From Hyaloperonospora brassicae (taxonomy: Eukaryota > Oomycota > Peronosporomycetes > Peronosporales > Peronosporaceae), in contig CANTFL010001420.1 of NCBI GenBank assembly GCA_947650285.1, forward strand, positions 186,001-250,000: a DNA stretch of 64,000 nt. Direction: 5' to 3'. Below the pieces are notes generated by a model, which did no database searches, was not told the origin of the DNA, and saw only the letters and a program-made list of their open reading frames with translations. The position numbers and the translations under genes are program-made. Below are positions 35,301 to 49,151 of this stretch, one piece after another (the first letter of the stretch is position 1; each line of letters begins with the position of its first letter).

Positions 35301-38300
35301 TGTCGCCTCACCTTCACTTCAAGGCTGGCTTTTATCGCTAAAAAAGGTTTCACCGCAAACAGAATGACTTGCTATAAAATATAATCTTTTTACGACTTAA
35401 TTTTACGTAATTAGGTGTATTCTTTCCGAGAAAGAACCCTCGTATGTCAACCTATGAGATCATGATATAAAACATTTGTGGCGCGCGGCCAGCGCCAACA
35501 AATATTTATTTTGGTCCTACTCAACTACAAAAGTATATGGCTCTCTCGTTAGTGACGCGTTACCCATCTATTGTAGCCCATCTTTATAGTTCTGAAAAAA
35601 ATGGGCTCCTGCCATCAGCGATATTGAGTAAATGGTAGCTATTAGTCCTTGCCAAACTGAGTTAATACCGGATATAGTCACATTGTAAATTTCTGGTTCT
35701 TATAGTGGATCGATCTGCCTTCTATTTGGCTGTACCCGATCTTCTGATGATGCAGCGAAACGTCTGCTCAGAGAGGACTAATATGTGGCAAGAGATACAG
35801 AACTAGGTTAAGTGTCCCAGGTATGAATTTTACGACATTTGACGCGTTGAAGGTTTCGAAACGACAGATAAAATATTTGATTGAGCAAGTTCTGGCTCCT
35901 CCAATTTTGTACAAATTCGAGCTAATAATTTTGAGTCCGTGATATATAATACAATCACAGACTTGCTAGTATCGATTTCTGCAACAAACTTATCAGGCTA
36001 TCCGGTCACTTACAAAAAACATTTTCCGGTTGTGGGTATCTCAAATCCCGGTAAATCTGCGCTCATCTGCGTACGATACGTCGATTATTCTATTCCCTTT
36101 AAGTTCACACTATGGATTCTCGAAGGTAGATAAAATGATATCAGTTTCGGTTATACCTTTATAGTCTAGCTGCTATGCTCATTTCAAGCCTCAATACAGC
36201 TAGCCTGATCGATCAACGCAAGCGACGCGGTTATTTTATCTATTCAATAGGAATACTGAGCGATAAGGGGCTACGGCTGTCCGTCTACGACTACTCATAT
36301 TCCTTTTTGGGAATGCAGATGTCCTACATATCAAACCAAATGATAACAATATACTACAGCGTGATAAATGACGCCAAGCTAATTTTATAAATTACACGGC
36401 GATTTGAGAAGTAATCAATTATGAACAATTTAAACGTCATGTTTTGTAGACAGTCTCGAAATTTCTTCTTGGAGTCGCGATGCGGAAAAACAGGTTCTTA
36501 ACCATTGCTTAACTCGAAGCGTGTTAATTTTTTTAAGGGTACTGTCACTACTCAATTTAAAAGTGCGGTCTTTGGCTTTTTTATACAATCTCGCAATACG
36601 TGAGTTAAACCTTAGCAATTCGACTCAGCCAAAAAGTATTTACTATTTAAAATAAGATAAATGTAGAGTCTGCACACGCGTCTTTGTTAGACGCGTTGGG
36701 TTTTATACGCTGTGCACCATACTGATCGATAACAGTCGTTATAATCACATAAAGTTTCAGCACACAAAAACTACCATTTTGCGATTTAGTGGTAATAGTT
36801 TAATAGATTGTCTATGATCATCTGATTATAATGATGTGAATGTATATGTCAATGCCACGCTTTCATCTCTCAACTCATTCATAAAAAACATCAATTGAAC
36901 TCCGATATATTTCGGCCATTTCAGTATGGAATAACGGAGCCAACTTCGGCATAAAATCTGTAGGGATCGCATAAATCGGAAATTTATAAGGTTCCAAGAT
37001 ATAGACAAACTTAGGCTTGTTTCTGAAAGTTACATCCGACATATGATCTATTAGTTATAAAATTAAGTGGTGCAGTGCATATAGAGAAACTATCGGGTTT
37101 TAACCGGCTCTTATGGCTTCAATCTGCATAAAACATTAGATAGGGCCAACTTTCACGATATGACATAGGTTCTTTTAATTTGTTGCTTTGTATTTTTTCG
37201 CGTTGGGTCAAGGCAATTTTGAGGAACTAATGTAAAAGTCTATTTAATGTGGAGCTCAGACAACTTCTGTATGGGTGAACATTCGTAGAGGATTATTACT
37301 GTCTCACGACCCGTAAATTTATTCCACTAAGACTCCAGATTTGTTCAGGCGATCAACAAAACCTATGCCATAATAAGTTGCAATCATTGCATCACCCACT
37401 CAACTTTGTGGATGATGTAATCGGCTATATTAACAACGTGTATTTCATTTTTCCGTTTTCGGTTTCGGTTTATGACTTGACGCAGCTACAGGTATGCGGT
37501 ATAGAGCGAAAGGACATTTTTTCTTGCGCCGCCCGTTGACCCTTGCTAGTATCAACCAACACGATTTTTAGCCTCAATCTGTATCATAGTCGAATTCAAA
37601 GTTAGATAAAGCACGCGGTAATGATGACTTTGTGGTTTGACCCCTAATAAGCTCGCGCCTCTAAAATAATATAAATTTAATCCGGATTTACTAGAGATCT
37701 AAGTCACTTTGCGCTTAAGGGTGCTCACCCCTAAGCGCACAGGTAAATGTCCATATGATGACCAAATTTTCGAGGTTAAGTTATCATCTCTGGGGTACTC
37801 AATTGTGTTGTATATTTATATCATAGGAATTTCCTACCTGGTCATTGGCAACAATGTCGATAGCCCTCTGTCCGGTGAGATGCACGACCCTGTCACTCCA
37901 TTTTATATATATATATATATATATGAAAGTGACAAGTGACGACGCCAGCGCAGGAAGACTCTTCGTACCACCTATTGCGACTTCCTATGAACTTCTCCAC
38001 GTCACCCTCATTTAGCACTAAATTATTTATACCCATTGCAATCATTCTGCCCTACTTACGCGTTTTCCTTCTGCCAAAGTGGCGATTGATTATGCCTCAA
38101 TAGTTCGGCACGAATGCATAATGGTTCTTCTCTATATTGTACGGTCTCAGTTTTATAAAATATTTCATATTTAGATATATTGAGATTTTAACGGCTACTG
38201 GTGCTACTTGAAGCCTCGAGATAATCTATGGCTACAATCAAAGATCCTTGTACGACTTAAACTGCGTGAAATATTGATAAAATGTGTTTCTTTGATAAAA

Positions 38301-39870
38301 TGAGGACAATCTTACACTTTCAGGTATACTATGGTAAGGCCTGGAATTTGATCAGATACAATTTACTACCCGCATTTATCTTTCTGCTTCGGATTCAATT
38401 TGTTTCATTACAAAGCGCAGCCTACAGAAGTTAAATATTGGACAATTTTAATATAAGAAGGACGAGAATGTTTGCTTTGGTGGAGCAAACTTTGACTTTT
38501 AAATCCATGTGCCTGTACCTATTGAATATATGTGATTTATCTTTTACCCTTGAGAGCGTGAATATCATCTAAATGATACAACATTCGATTAGCAAGCTAA
38601 CACTTCGTTTCTAACCGTGTGATACAGCACTTCTCAACCATTCAGGATCAGTTACTACGACAATACATACGGTTTCCGATGCATAACGTGCACATTTTCT
38701 GCAATTAAGTGCCAATGTGTGTATTTCAGGTTATCTACCTGATTGTGTTCTTTTTATTTTTTTGGCTAGAGCACACCACACTTCGAACTTATGAAGGTAT
38801 CGTTGGCACACAGGCGGCATACGATGTGTGCATGGTCGCGCTACAACGATAATTTCGCTTCATCTCTTTTGTGCCACATGACATTGCACTTACGAAGTCA
38901 ATTTCTCCGTTAAATTTCTTGACTTCACCAGCTACACTCCGATATTTTAAGTTACAGTTCTTCACTTTATAGCAGAACTCGTATCTATAAAAGCTACAGC
39001 TTATCCGCTCATGCAGATTTTACTTGTTGACATCGTTTATAATGCTTTTAGCTCAACTGCCAACAAGGCACCTTTCGCCGCCCCTCCTCGCCAATATTTC
39101 AGCTGTTCGAAAAAGCTTATCAATGCTTCGACGTTGGTCACCTCTTGTTTAAACGACGACCATATACAAATGGAGCACAACTGTAATAAAGGAATCAAAA
39201 AGGTGTGAAGTGATAAAAGGTAACCCGACCTTAATACATATTTTTTTAATTCATAATAACCTACTATATGAAGGTTTATCTATGTTCAAGATTTATTCTG
39301 CATTCACATGGACTCTAAAGCGCCTAAACTAAGTGTCTTGCTCAGATTGAATCCGCTTCTTTTTTCATTTTATGTCGAATTCGTTGTCCGAATTCTATTC
39401 GCGCTGTCTTTTTACTTTTTCTAGGTCCTTTTATGAATTTTAATATAGTATTTTAGTAGAATAGGATTTTTAAGATTTTGAATGATGCGTATTCTATTAA
39501 ATGCCTGACCAGACGCACTTATTAAATGCGACCATTCAACGAATCGGATTTTAATCATAATAACTAAATGATGAGGCACATTTCAGTGCAAAAACCAATG
39601 ATTTCACTTATTGTTACTAGGCAGAAAAAACTAAAATGAGCTTAAATCGCCATTACTGATACGAAAAATACTTATACCGTAGCAGCTGCCACGGATGGCA
39701 CAAGCTACGTCTAGCCGCGAGCCGGTAGCCTTGTGTGTATATTTAACCACGTCAGAAATATTATATATATGACGGCTACGAAGATCAATCCGCAAATGAA
39801 GTGACGATGTGCACCAGACGTGGAGAGTACATCAAACGAGCATTCATCGCTAGTGTAACGTAAAACCTGG
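29381..39870. other. Long AT-rich region, no recognised gene
   Basis: About 10.5 kb. The frames at 30099-30419 and 31885-32278 lack family motifs. The stretch near 31440-31720 reads protein-like in short pieces (for example FLTVLKCDPDVHSRVGTPK) and may be an old element. A dinucleotide (AT) run lies at about 37904-37924. A near-perfect hairpin with TGCGCTTA arms lies at 37710-37739. Confidence 0.4.
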
Positions 39871-40293
39871 TGCTACGCAAAGACAACAGTGCGTAGCAAG
39901 CTTTTACTGAATGCAGTGGGACCAAGTTCCCTGTTTGTTCTCGTATTCCATAAGCGTTCATAGGAATACCTAGGATCAAACAACCATGCTGAGCACGAGA
40001 AAAGACAACATGTTTTGATGGATTGAAGTCCTAAAATGTGGCTTTTCCTATTAGCCCTAATTTAACGATAATAAAAGCAAAGTATGTATAGTGACATCTA
40101 CTCACCACCCATTGCGCGCGTCTATCTGCGACTGGTGGTGAAAGTAATGATATGTAACCAAATGACCAGACCCTTGGGCCACTGCAACAATATCACTCAA
40201 CGTAGTGACATGGTTGTTGAAATGTTATGCTAAATATTCTATATTATCATATTGTTCCAAATAATAATTGTTGTAAATGGGCCCCCCGTTACA
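39871..40293 (-). repeat. 3' LTR of Gypsy element L
   Basis: About 423 bp and a direct repeat of 49152-49577. Read on the minus strand it begins TGTAACGGGG, as do other LTRs here. Next to its inner end, on the minus strand, is a purine run (CGGGAAAAGATGGG at 40310-40297), the expected polypurine tract, which sets the orientation and its identity as the 3' LTR. Confidence 0.75.
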
Positions 40294-41280
40294 CGACCCA
40301 TCTTTTCCCGATAACTATACGAGTGACTAATTTAATTCATTAATTTCGATTTAGCATTCGATGGCAAATGAACCTGTTGTTAGACCATATCGATTTATTT
40401 TTGGACCTCGGACGTATGATTAACAAGCCTATGCGACGCGCAGTGAAAGCTGCCAAGCAGACAACGGCCCGCGCTAACGAGGACGATTATTCGTCGTCTG
40501 ATGATTCTTCTTATGCCGCATGACACGGTGATGCAGGTGCACGTGGTACTTAACTACGTGCAAACGGCGCTTTGAGTGCTCCACGAGTAGCTGCACGTGC
40601 AAGCTGTGTCTCACCGCGCGTAGATGATGACATCAAAGTGCAGCTCGGCTACCCAGGCGAATTGAATGGTGTTTAAAAAAGGTGTAAGTCTTACACCACC
40701 CGTTTCCCCGCGAAAACTAAATTGAGCCTGTAAGGTAGATGGCTTGGCCAAAACAATTTCCGTATGAGAAGCATCATATTCTGTTTAGCGCTGTTGACGA
40801 TTCGCATTAACCATGATAATTTACGCGTCTGCTCACTTGTATTCGCGTGATTGCGATGATGTCTCGCGCAGTCGTGTGTTTATAGATATTGAAATAAAAG
40901 CCTTGGTATGACCACGTCGGAGGCAACTGTTGCACAGAGAATCTCTACGTGGTGTTTCCTTGAGCAGCTAATCACCAGCTTGTCCGGTGAGACAATAGAA
41001 AATTATCAAATACCTTAATTCGATGCTTAAAGGACTCACAATCACGACATTAGCGCGAGCAAATTTTCGTTATTAAATATAATCTCGAATAATTCTTTTA
41101 GCATTTGTGATACGGCGGAAACCACATGCGTCATTAGAACTTGCTGTTGCCCGCATGGAACGCGTTCATCCGCAAGGTCCGTGACATTGAACGCGAAGTA
41201 TGGTTAAGACAATAAATCGGCAAATACCACGTTTTGATTAGAATTCTAACTGGAGCACAATCAGGATTGCATATCTTGTT
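40294..41280. other. Element L region outside the inverted repeat
   Basis: Present only in element L. Plus-strand frames give retroelement-like pieces, for example an acidic Ser-rich stretch near 40470-40520 and FLEQLITSLSGETIENYQIP near 40955-41020, possibly gag-like and opposite to L's pol. Too broken to assign. Confidence 0.35.
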
Positions 41281-41492
41281 GCGTGAGGCAAGTATTCCTT
41301 GCCTCACATGGGCTACCCTTGTGCGGGTTGTATTGAAAACTCGTAGCGTCTTTAATGGAAAGTGTATTTCCTAAATATACACTGGGGTAGGGCACACATC
41401 TCGGCTGATATGCGTGACGTCATTCGAAATTGTAACCCGTCTGCAAGCGTCAAAAGCGCGGGTTTACCGATGGGTCCGAGGAATCATCGGAT

Positions 41493-41880
41493 ATGTCTTG
41501 TCGTACCGTTCAACTAGACCTTCAACATCAGCTATCATCTGTGACCGAGGCTCCCAGCTATAGCATGATGGTGGACACCCCCGTTAGAGGAAAAGTTAAC
41601 TTTTCAGCTCCCCGTTCTTCACGCGGTGGCTCAAAGTACGCCACACGTGAAAGCGTTGACCACCAAGCGAGTCCACTAGCGGCTCTGATGGAGGTAGAAA
41701 TACCTGTCCCGACTCAGATATCGGGCCTGATAGCGATCTTTGACCGCTATGAACGCGTCCTAACCTAGATGAGGGAGGACGTGGAGCTCGCGTACAATAC
41801 TTGCCATGACTAGATGAAGACAGTGCAACGTTATCATGCTGACCGGAAGAAGGACCTATTAGACTTTTCGTTCACTTAGC
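41493..41880 (+). pseudogene. Integrase-C-terminus-like fragment antisense to pol, copy in L
   Basis: The plus-strand frame 41493-41768 is open. After stops it continues with MREDVELAYNTCHD and MKTVQRYHADRKKDLLDF. The latter looks like the helix 'R..Ad.kr.d..F' after a Gypsy integrase core. It runs opposite to the surrounding pol and so comes from another element. The mirrored copy is at 59209-58822 (-). Confidence 0.4.
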
Positions 41881-43831
41881 TCAATAACGAACGCAGCGTG
41901 TCTCCTGAGCGACAAGCTACGGGCGGCTCGTCGCGAGACCGCGTTGCTGAAAGAACAACATAAAATTTTGGTATGGTATCACAAAAATTGTTTGGGGATT
42001 CTTGAGCGTGCTGGCTACCATCGCTCTCGGAAAAGACCTCGTACTGATAATACGGGCGGAGACGACTAACATAGAACGTAGGATGTGTTCGCATCCTACG
42101 AGACAACTCGATCGTGTAAGCAATACCTTGTCGATACAATACACTCAAAGGACCTATGTATGTCGATAGTAGTTAATTACTGCCGACATTAGTGGCTGCA
42201 TGTCTCGATAGGTTTACCGTAGACAGTAGTACTAGGCCGTTAAACTTAAACGAAAGCACATTGTCTCTTCCATTCTTGTCTGCGATTTGTTCCTGACGGT
42301 CCACCGCGTTAGCGATGGATTCTTGAACGAAACGGACTAACGCCTCTCGAGTCAACATAAAGTTCTCTGCTGAATCGTTTTTGTTTCGGTCAGTGCGCTT
42401 TGTGCGCACTGTTGAGCGTTCTTTCTCTTCTTCAGCGGTAGAAACATCTTCCTTGCTGGCATAGTCAATACTGATATGCCAGTACCGTCATCATTTTCTG
42501 ATGCAGCAGAAGCATTGTCGCTACTGCTGGACCCATCTTCTTCGATACCGACATTGTCGAAATCGGCATCGAACGTATCGGCGTGAGCAGTAATACGTGA
42601 TGAAAAAGAGGCAAAACGTTTTATCTCAAACATGTCCCGCCCTCTTGTCCTAGAGCCAATATGTAAAAGGGCGGGAATGCGTGGATGGTGCAGGTCATTC
42701 ACGTAGATTGGCGTATGCCTTGTCGACGCATGCACGGAGTTGTTGATGGCGAATTCGACCATCGACAAGAACCCAATCCAAGTCGAAAGCGATTGAGCGT
42801 ACACTCAATTAATTTTTTTCGTAATCGCGGTTGGCACGTCCCGTCTGACCATCTGTTTCAGGATGAGCAGAAGTTGTCACCTTCAACCGTGTTCCCCGTG
42901 TGCGTTACACGAATTACCAAAATCCCCGCCGTGAATCGATGGTCTCGATCCAAACCCAGTTAACGGGGTAAATTATGGAATCGAAACACTGCGTCGATAA
43001 AGACAAGAGCACATCCTTGTGCAGTGACCGAATCGGTAAGTGAGGCAAGATGTACCATCTTGCTGAACCTATCCACAAATACAAGAATACCGTTGATCTT
43101 GCGAGCGTCTTCACGTCTTCAAAGACGAAGTCCATTGAAACAGACTTGAACCCTCTTCCGGGACCGACAGAGTTCGGGTGGCGCACAGAATGAAGAAATA
43201 GGCTTTTCCCGCTGGAAAAAATCGCAAGAACGAATGAACTTGCGTACGAATTGATACTGGCGGGGACAAATAAAGCCGCGACTAACCGTGAAATAAATCT
43301 TCCCACGGCCACGATTTCTACCTACTGACGCATCGTGACACTCGAACATGATGCGCAAATGCAAATCATCATGAGCGGAGCGACAGCACGTGGCGTGTCG
43401 TCGGCAACGGCTGTATAGTACAGCAAGGCATTGCGAGTGGTATACCAATTCAAAGAGGAAAGTTATAGTGCCGGTAAGTCTACCAAAGATTTTGGTATGG
43501 ATTCACCAGATGATCCATCAAGCGCAGAAGATCCATATCTCTTGTGTATACCTTTATCACGTCGTCGAGTAACGTCGACGACATCATACTAATTGATAGC
43601 TGCAACAGTGAGACTGGTCTCAATGTTGACGTGTCCAGTCGGTTCGAAATAGGGCCGACGTGAGACCGCATCAGCAACGAAATTCAGTCGATCAGGTTTA
43701 TATTCCACGGAGAAGTTTTACTTTGCTAAGAAATACAGCCATCTCGCCGTTCTTTGAGAGAGCTGTGGACACTTTCCGGCCGTTCGTAACGACGCAAGGT
43801 CCGCATAGACGATGCATTGTCTATCTCCTAG

Positions 43832-44030
43832 GAGACGGACGCGGAACTTAGCCAGTGCATACTTCATGGCAAGGCATTCCTTCCCACGAACTGGATGATT
43901 GCGATCAGCTGGTTGCAGCTAAATCCTATGAGATAGACGCGGAACTTAGCCAATGCATACTTCATGTCAAGGCGTTCCAGCTCATGAAATGAATGATTGC
44001 GTTCAGACGGTTGCAGCTGACGGTGTAGAT
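43832..44030 (-). repeat. 98-bp tandem duplication inside RNase H
   Basis: The sequence from 43832 (GAGACGGACGCGGAACTTAG) recurs from 43930 (GAGATAGACGCGGAACTTAG) with diverged spacing bases. It duplicates the conserved 'KYALAKFRVYL' region of RNase H out of frame. It is mirrored in element R at 56672-56870. Confidence 0.75.
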
Positions 44031-44685
44031 CGCCTCGTCTGTGTCATACTACACCAACGCACAGCTGATCATGAAATCGATAGCGTCACAGACTGAATGT
44101 AATGGTCTATCCTGATCTGCAATCGCCAGTATGAAAGATTGAATCAAGATCTGTTTGATACCGTCAAAGGAGCGCTGACAGTCAGCGTTTCATGACCGCG
44201 TCAGATTTCGCTTGAGTAAACAAGAAAGATGAACGGTCAGCTCGGCGTAGTTGCGCCAGTACTTACGCAAGTACGCCGCTAGGCCAAGGAACTTCCGAAG
44301 TCCCTTGACATCGACTGGCACTGGCCAGTAGATGATAGCCTTGATCTTGTAGGGACCAGGGCGTACACCGTGCTTACCCATGGTGCATCCCAGAAGTAGT
44401 ACTTCACTAGACGCGAATATACGCTTCTAGAGGTTGGCGTACAACTTATGCTTGCGCATAAGTTGAAGAATATGACGAACATGTGTTCTGTGTGCTTTCA
44501 CGTCTGTATTTACGTCCATAAGACGGCTATGGACGAACACATCGTCGAAGTATCTTGGTGAGAAGTCCCGCACCGATCTCAACAGATCTGTCACGGATCT
44601 GTTAGACGTCACAGGGACGTTACTCAGCCCATATGGTATCACTATCCACCACCACAGCAAACCTTTGGAGTGCTTATAGCCGTGT

Positions 44686-45017
44686 ACGGGATGTCCTGAA
44701 CACGCATGAGGATTTGATAGAGCCCATTTATCAGGTCCATGGACAAGAAGATGGTACTCTTTGACCTACTATCAATGATTACGTCCTTCCGCGGTATTAG
44801 CGTCTGATCCGGTACCGTTGCAGTATTCATCTTTTAGAGCGTCTGGTTGGTACCGTTGCATCATTCAACTTTTTGAATGCTGCAACGGTACCGGATCAGA
44901 CGCTAATACCGCGGAAGGTCGTAATCATTGATGGTAGGTCAAAGAGTACCATCTTCTTGTCCATGGACCTGATAAATGGGCTCTATCAAATCCTCATGCG
45001 TGTTCAGGACATCCCGT
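44686..45017. repeat. 144-bp foldback inside reverse transcriptase, element L
   Basis: Arms 44686-44829 and 44874-45017 are nearly perfect inverted copies of the codons around 'NTATVPDQTLIPRKD...QILMRVQDIP', separated by a 44-bp spacer. The spacer itself contains another partial copy of the GGTACCGTTGCA motif. The mirror copy is at 55685-56016. Confidence 0.9.
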
Positions 45018-47014
45018 GAACCTCCATTCTCATGTATCTTTTTGCCCACAGAAGGTCAGAGGGCTGTGAGGGGAAGTAGAATCCCTCACATGACCCGCTG
45101 CAATGCGATCGATAAAGAATTTATCGATCGCTAATGCTTATTCACGAGGCAGTAGCCCCTGCTTCACGAGACAGTATTTATAGCCTGGTTTGAGCTCGAG
45201 CTCGTGTCGATTTAATTTATCCCTAGGCAACTCGCAAGGCACGGATTCACGGAATACATCTTTGAATTCGATGAAATCCTTATACAACGGAAATCCTTTG
45301 CCTGGAGGGACTCCCAGGATTGATAAGTATATCATTCAATTCGAGTCTTCCCATCGAGTACGATTTTTTCTATCGATGAGATGCTGAGAACACGTTCGTT
45401 CCAGAAAGTACTTTTGACGAACGGACGTCGGCCACATACTAATCCCAGGTGATGCGTATGCAGGTATGCGTATATTTTCCACTATGCAGGTCACGTAAGA
45501 ACCGAATTAATTTATACGTCGTCAATCGGGTTTCCGTCGAAGTCGACGTTGGAGGTGTGATCAGATCAAGCCTGTAAGCGCCTATGCTTGATCCGTGATC
45601 ATCTAAAGACATTAATTGTCTCGGTTTCTTATATAGAAGTATTCCACATGATGCTGCGGGGTTAGCCCCACGGAAACTACTGGTTAAGGTGTGGGCTTCT
45701 TACACACATGGGAACTTATTTCTATAGCGGCTTCTGGTTGTGGTCACACTGCCAGAAACATATCATCTACGGCCGACTCTTTAGTCGACGTAGGATTACC
45801 GTGTAGCTTCTTTTTGACGGCATGTTATGTCCCTCCTCGTATGATGTCCCCTAGGCATGTAACCATTCCTCGGTCCAATCGACATATTTAAGTGGTGTGA
45901 CGTTCGGCGTTGCCTGTGTCTTAACACAGCCGCCGGGATCTTGCTCCACATCATAGTGATTAACTAAACTAAAGTCGTGTGACCATATGTCCACAGTGTA
46001 TTGATTGACTAAATTGAAGTCTTGTGATGGTACCGCAAGTGAGGCCATAGCACTCACTCGCAAAACATTCACACGCTTGTGGAACCTCCAAGCCGTTCAT
46101 CAGACGGCCATCTGATGAAAAAGTGACAGTTATCTTCACGGATCGATGCTGCCAGCCACTCTTGGCTCGTACCTTCTGAGCCAACGTAATCCCAGGGTGA
46201 CATCAAATTTGTCATCCAGATCAATTACGATGAAATTACCATCGGACTGTTCGCATTCTAATGTGCAGTGGATTCCTAATACGCGCCTCATCACGTTAAT
46301 CGATGCGTCTGCAGCAAGGTGCACCATTATCTTCGTGAGAGAGATGTCGCGCTCAACGAGCTTGCGCCTACGATCCTGAAATGAATGGCGTCGAATGAAA
46401 TCGTTCGACTTCCCACAGTCAACTAGAGCGCGATGTGACAAGACCTTTTTCACTTTCAACTTTGAGGTGGTGAGACATACTGTTGTCAGTGCAAGCTGCA
46501 CTTGGATCGACTCCAGAGATTCCATATACGCTAGGGCATATATGGAATGTTGTTCAGGATTCTATATATTGTATAAGGCACCACAAAGCTATAGATTGGG
46601 CATTTCGCACTTGTATTTGACAAGCCACTAACAAGGCTCCTGGCGGGGGAACGAAACACGTCTGGCGCGCGTTTTAATACAAGCCATTCATTACCTTTAC
46701 TTAATGCTTGATTTCATACACATACCTCATTACCATGTGCAGAGGAACACAGTGCTGTGTATATGGCGCAACTTCCGTCAAGAGTTTTAAACATTTTCTT
46801 GATTCTTCTGTATCATTAAAGAAATTTACCCTTACTGACCCTGACCATTGTTTTTACGGCCCGCCTCGCTGTTGCGACCTTGCAACAATGCCGGACTCTC
46901 GTCACCAGTATCTTTAATTGGTGGACGGTCACTTTGCTGAGTACCGCGATGTTCTGAGCGAGGAACACTACGTTCATAGGCGTAGGGTACTAAGTTGCGA
47001 CAGCAATGTCACCT

Positions 47015-49151
47015 AAGTAACTTGTTGTCGCTCGATGAGCGAGGTTTGTCGCTTACGAAATAACTGAGATCTGTAGAAAATTGACCTTAACCTGCTTTTA
47101 GCTCGGAAGAGAATAATATTTTGAAATACAATGAGGCTACATCTTGCTTAGTTTCAACAGCTTAGCGGCTGGAACAGCCGGTTCAAGAGTGTTCAGCTCA
47201 AAGAGAAATAGTTTGGGCCTGGCAAGACTCTGATAAAGAGAACTCTTCAAAATGGTGGACCTGAAGGACGGATATCGGAGAGATAATTGATCACATATTA
47301 TGAAATCTTCCCGGTGAGAAAGGGGACCCCGGAGGCTAAAAAGTCGGTGGAGGAGAAGGGCCGACGAGACAAAGAAAAGGTGAAATTGCGTTACCTGTAC
47401 CGGAAATGTTGTAATGAAAGTAATGAAATACGCGCACAAGGTAAATCATGGTCTCATGGTGAACCTCAGGTACCTCCTTATTGACCACACTTTAGTTCAA
47501 CCCCGTTCCTAAAGATAGATCTTTATACCGTGAGGCGGACCCCGGTTCGTCAACTAGGACCTCGGGTTCCTTGAGGTAAAACTTTGTCCCGTTTAGGGCG
47601 ATATCGGATTCTTAATATGAACCCCAAGGTCGCAGGTGGGCTTCAGGTTATTAAAGGCAGAACCCGGTCCTCAAAGTGTACCACAAATGCGTCAAGATCC
47701 AGCTACCCTGGCCAGTCAATTCTGGAATCTAGGCATGATGTAAGGACATAAACAAGAGTCTCAAGATAAGACGATAACAAATACTACGTAATTTGGGATC
47801 TTCTTGAATGACTTTGTCGTGATAAAGTATTTTTAAATAGTCTGCAAACCAGTTCGAGATAAGAAAAATCTAGTCTATCCCGTTTAGAACAGTTGTGCAC
47901 ATTAACCAAGCGCATAATTCACACTAGGTAGTATTTGGCCTGAGAATTTGAGTAGCAAGCCCCCTTAGATCAGCTTTTGGAAGCGGCCTTTCGAATGTTC
48001 CGTCATAATGAAAAGCAAAGGTTATGTGGCTAAATTCTTCACTGACTAGAAGATAGACAGGTGCGACAAGATTCCTGAATAATTTATGTATAAGCTCACT
48101 CTCGACTGATCCTGTCAAGTGGCCACCTGCTGGCTCTCCCAGTAAAGCACATACTATCGGAGCTCCTCGGATCTAATTCTTAAAAAAACTTTCTTCATAT
48201 CTACGCAAGTCTTTTAAGGGGAGTAACCCGCACGACGACGGGGATATTAGGGAAGGCAAGGTTCATACGCGACATCATAGTAACTTCTTTGTAAGTCTGC
48301 AGTTTGGCAAAGTCAGTGGTGTGAAGTCTAATTCCCTCAACTTTTAGAAATCAGTCCACCACATGAATCTCATCGAGATCTTGGACAGACATATCAAATA
48401 ACGTTTTTTTTTGTCCGGATAATAGTTATACTAATCGCGAGAAGTTTTGTATGTTAGGCGTAAGCGTGAACATCACGCTAACCCAGCTGAAGTTTGATAA
48501 CATCCGATCGATCATTGAACTCAGCCTATGACGGCTTATGCATTCGTTCGAGACGAGTCTTAAATAATGCTAATAGCCCATACGCATATAGTACTGCATT
48601 TAAGTGCTAAAATACAAGGTGTTACATTTTCTGCCAAGTTAAAAACGGAATTTTTAGTAGCATTTGCTCATGGTCATTACGACAATTCATTAGGGATTCG
48701 ATTTGTTCGACGAAATTACGTATAGGGAGTCTTCAAGACTCTTCTGCACGTAAAAAGATCAACCTTCAATATTTCCAGTCGACGCGCATGCGTCAGCCCG
48801 AAAACCGCCGACTGAGCCGGCTGTTCTCAGCACTTCGATCTGATGAGAACCATGCTGGTGTAACAAGAAAATATGTGTTTCTGCGCCGCGTGAAGATTAT
48901 GTTTTATGAACTTGAATAAATAACAACGCTAATGTTTCATATCTATTGTATAACATATGTGTAAGGTAGATCTAGCCACTAACCGAGTTTTTACGTTCTA
49001 ACCGCTCTCCATCCGATATTGCTATGTTATAAGTATCTTTTACGCCACACGTGAATGCTTTCGCCATCATCGTCCATCATGTTCATGTTGGGCTAGAAAT
49101 TTTCGGCCCCTAAAAATATTGACCGTATTAATTTATGAGACGGGTCAATGG
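47015..49151. other. Element L region between protease and 5' LTR
   Basis: Expected to contain gag (minus strand), but no capsid motif is recognisable. A minus-strand frame 48118-47924 is open (FERPLPKADLRGLATQIL) without known relatives. Around 47315-47680 a GACCCCGG-type motif recurs at irregular spacing. Confidence 0.35.

Larger units (their letters stand above)
42030..46525 (-). pseudogene. Gypsy pol remnant of element L
   Basis: Protease 46525-46136 (VDCG in place of the usual D[ST]G, and DDKFDVTLGLRWL). Reverse transcriptase 45335-44190 with SVPCELPRDKLNRHELEL, YFDDVFVHS and KFLGLAAYLRKYWRNYAE, interrupted by stops and by the foldback at 44686-45017. RNase H about 44140-43650. Integrase about 43420-42240 with zinc-finger region, VFVDRFSKMVHL-like core and IADKNGRDNV. 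HPTFYVSRLRPYYQYEV at about 42090-42040. Frames are broken throughout. Confidence 0.85.
41281..47014 (-). repeat. Large inverted repeat, left arm (5,734 bp)
   Basis: Pairs base for base with 53688-59421. Every mirrored frame boundary sums to 100702, so there is no net indel across the arm. Only scattered substitutions are seen, such as Arg/Gln, Thr/Lys and Cys/Arg differences in mirrored frames. Similarity continues at a lower level to about 47075. Confidence 0.97.

Noticed and set aside
37904..37924. AT dinucleotide run as a possible regulatory or satellite feature
   Set aside because: A short simple repeat that is common in AT-rich DNA. Noted in the region entry only.
17126..39979. Many open frames of 60-130 codons in the AT-rich region
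   Set aside because: Most start at TTG, lack family motifs and overlap frames on the other strand. They look like chance frames in decayed DNA.
47287..47484. Lys/Glu-rich frame (KGRRDKEKVKLRYLYRKC)
   Set aside because: Low-complexity basic composition without motif. It lies in the unassigned internal part of element L.
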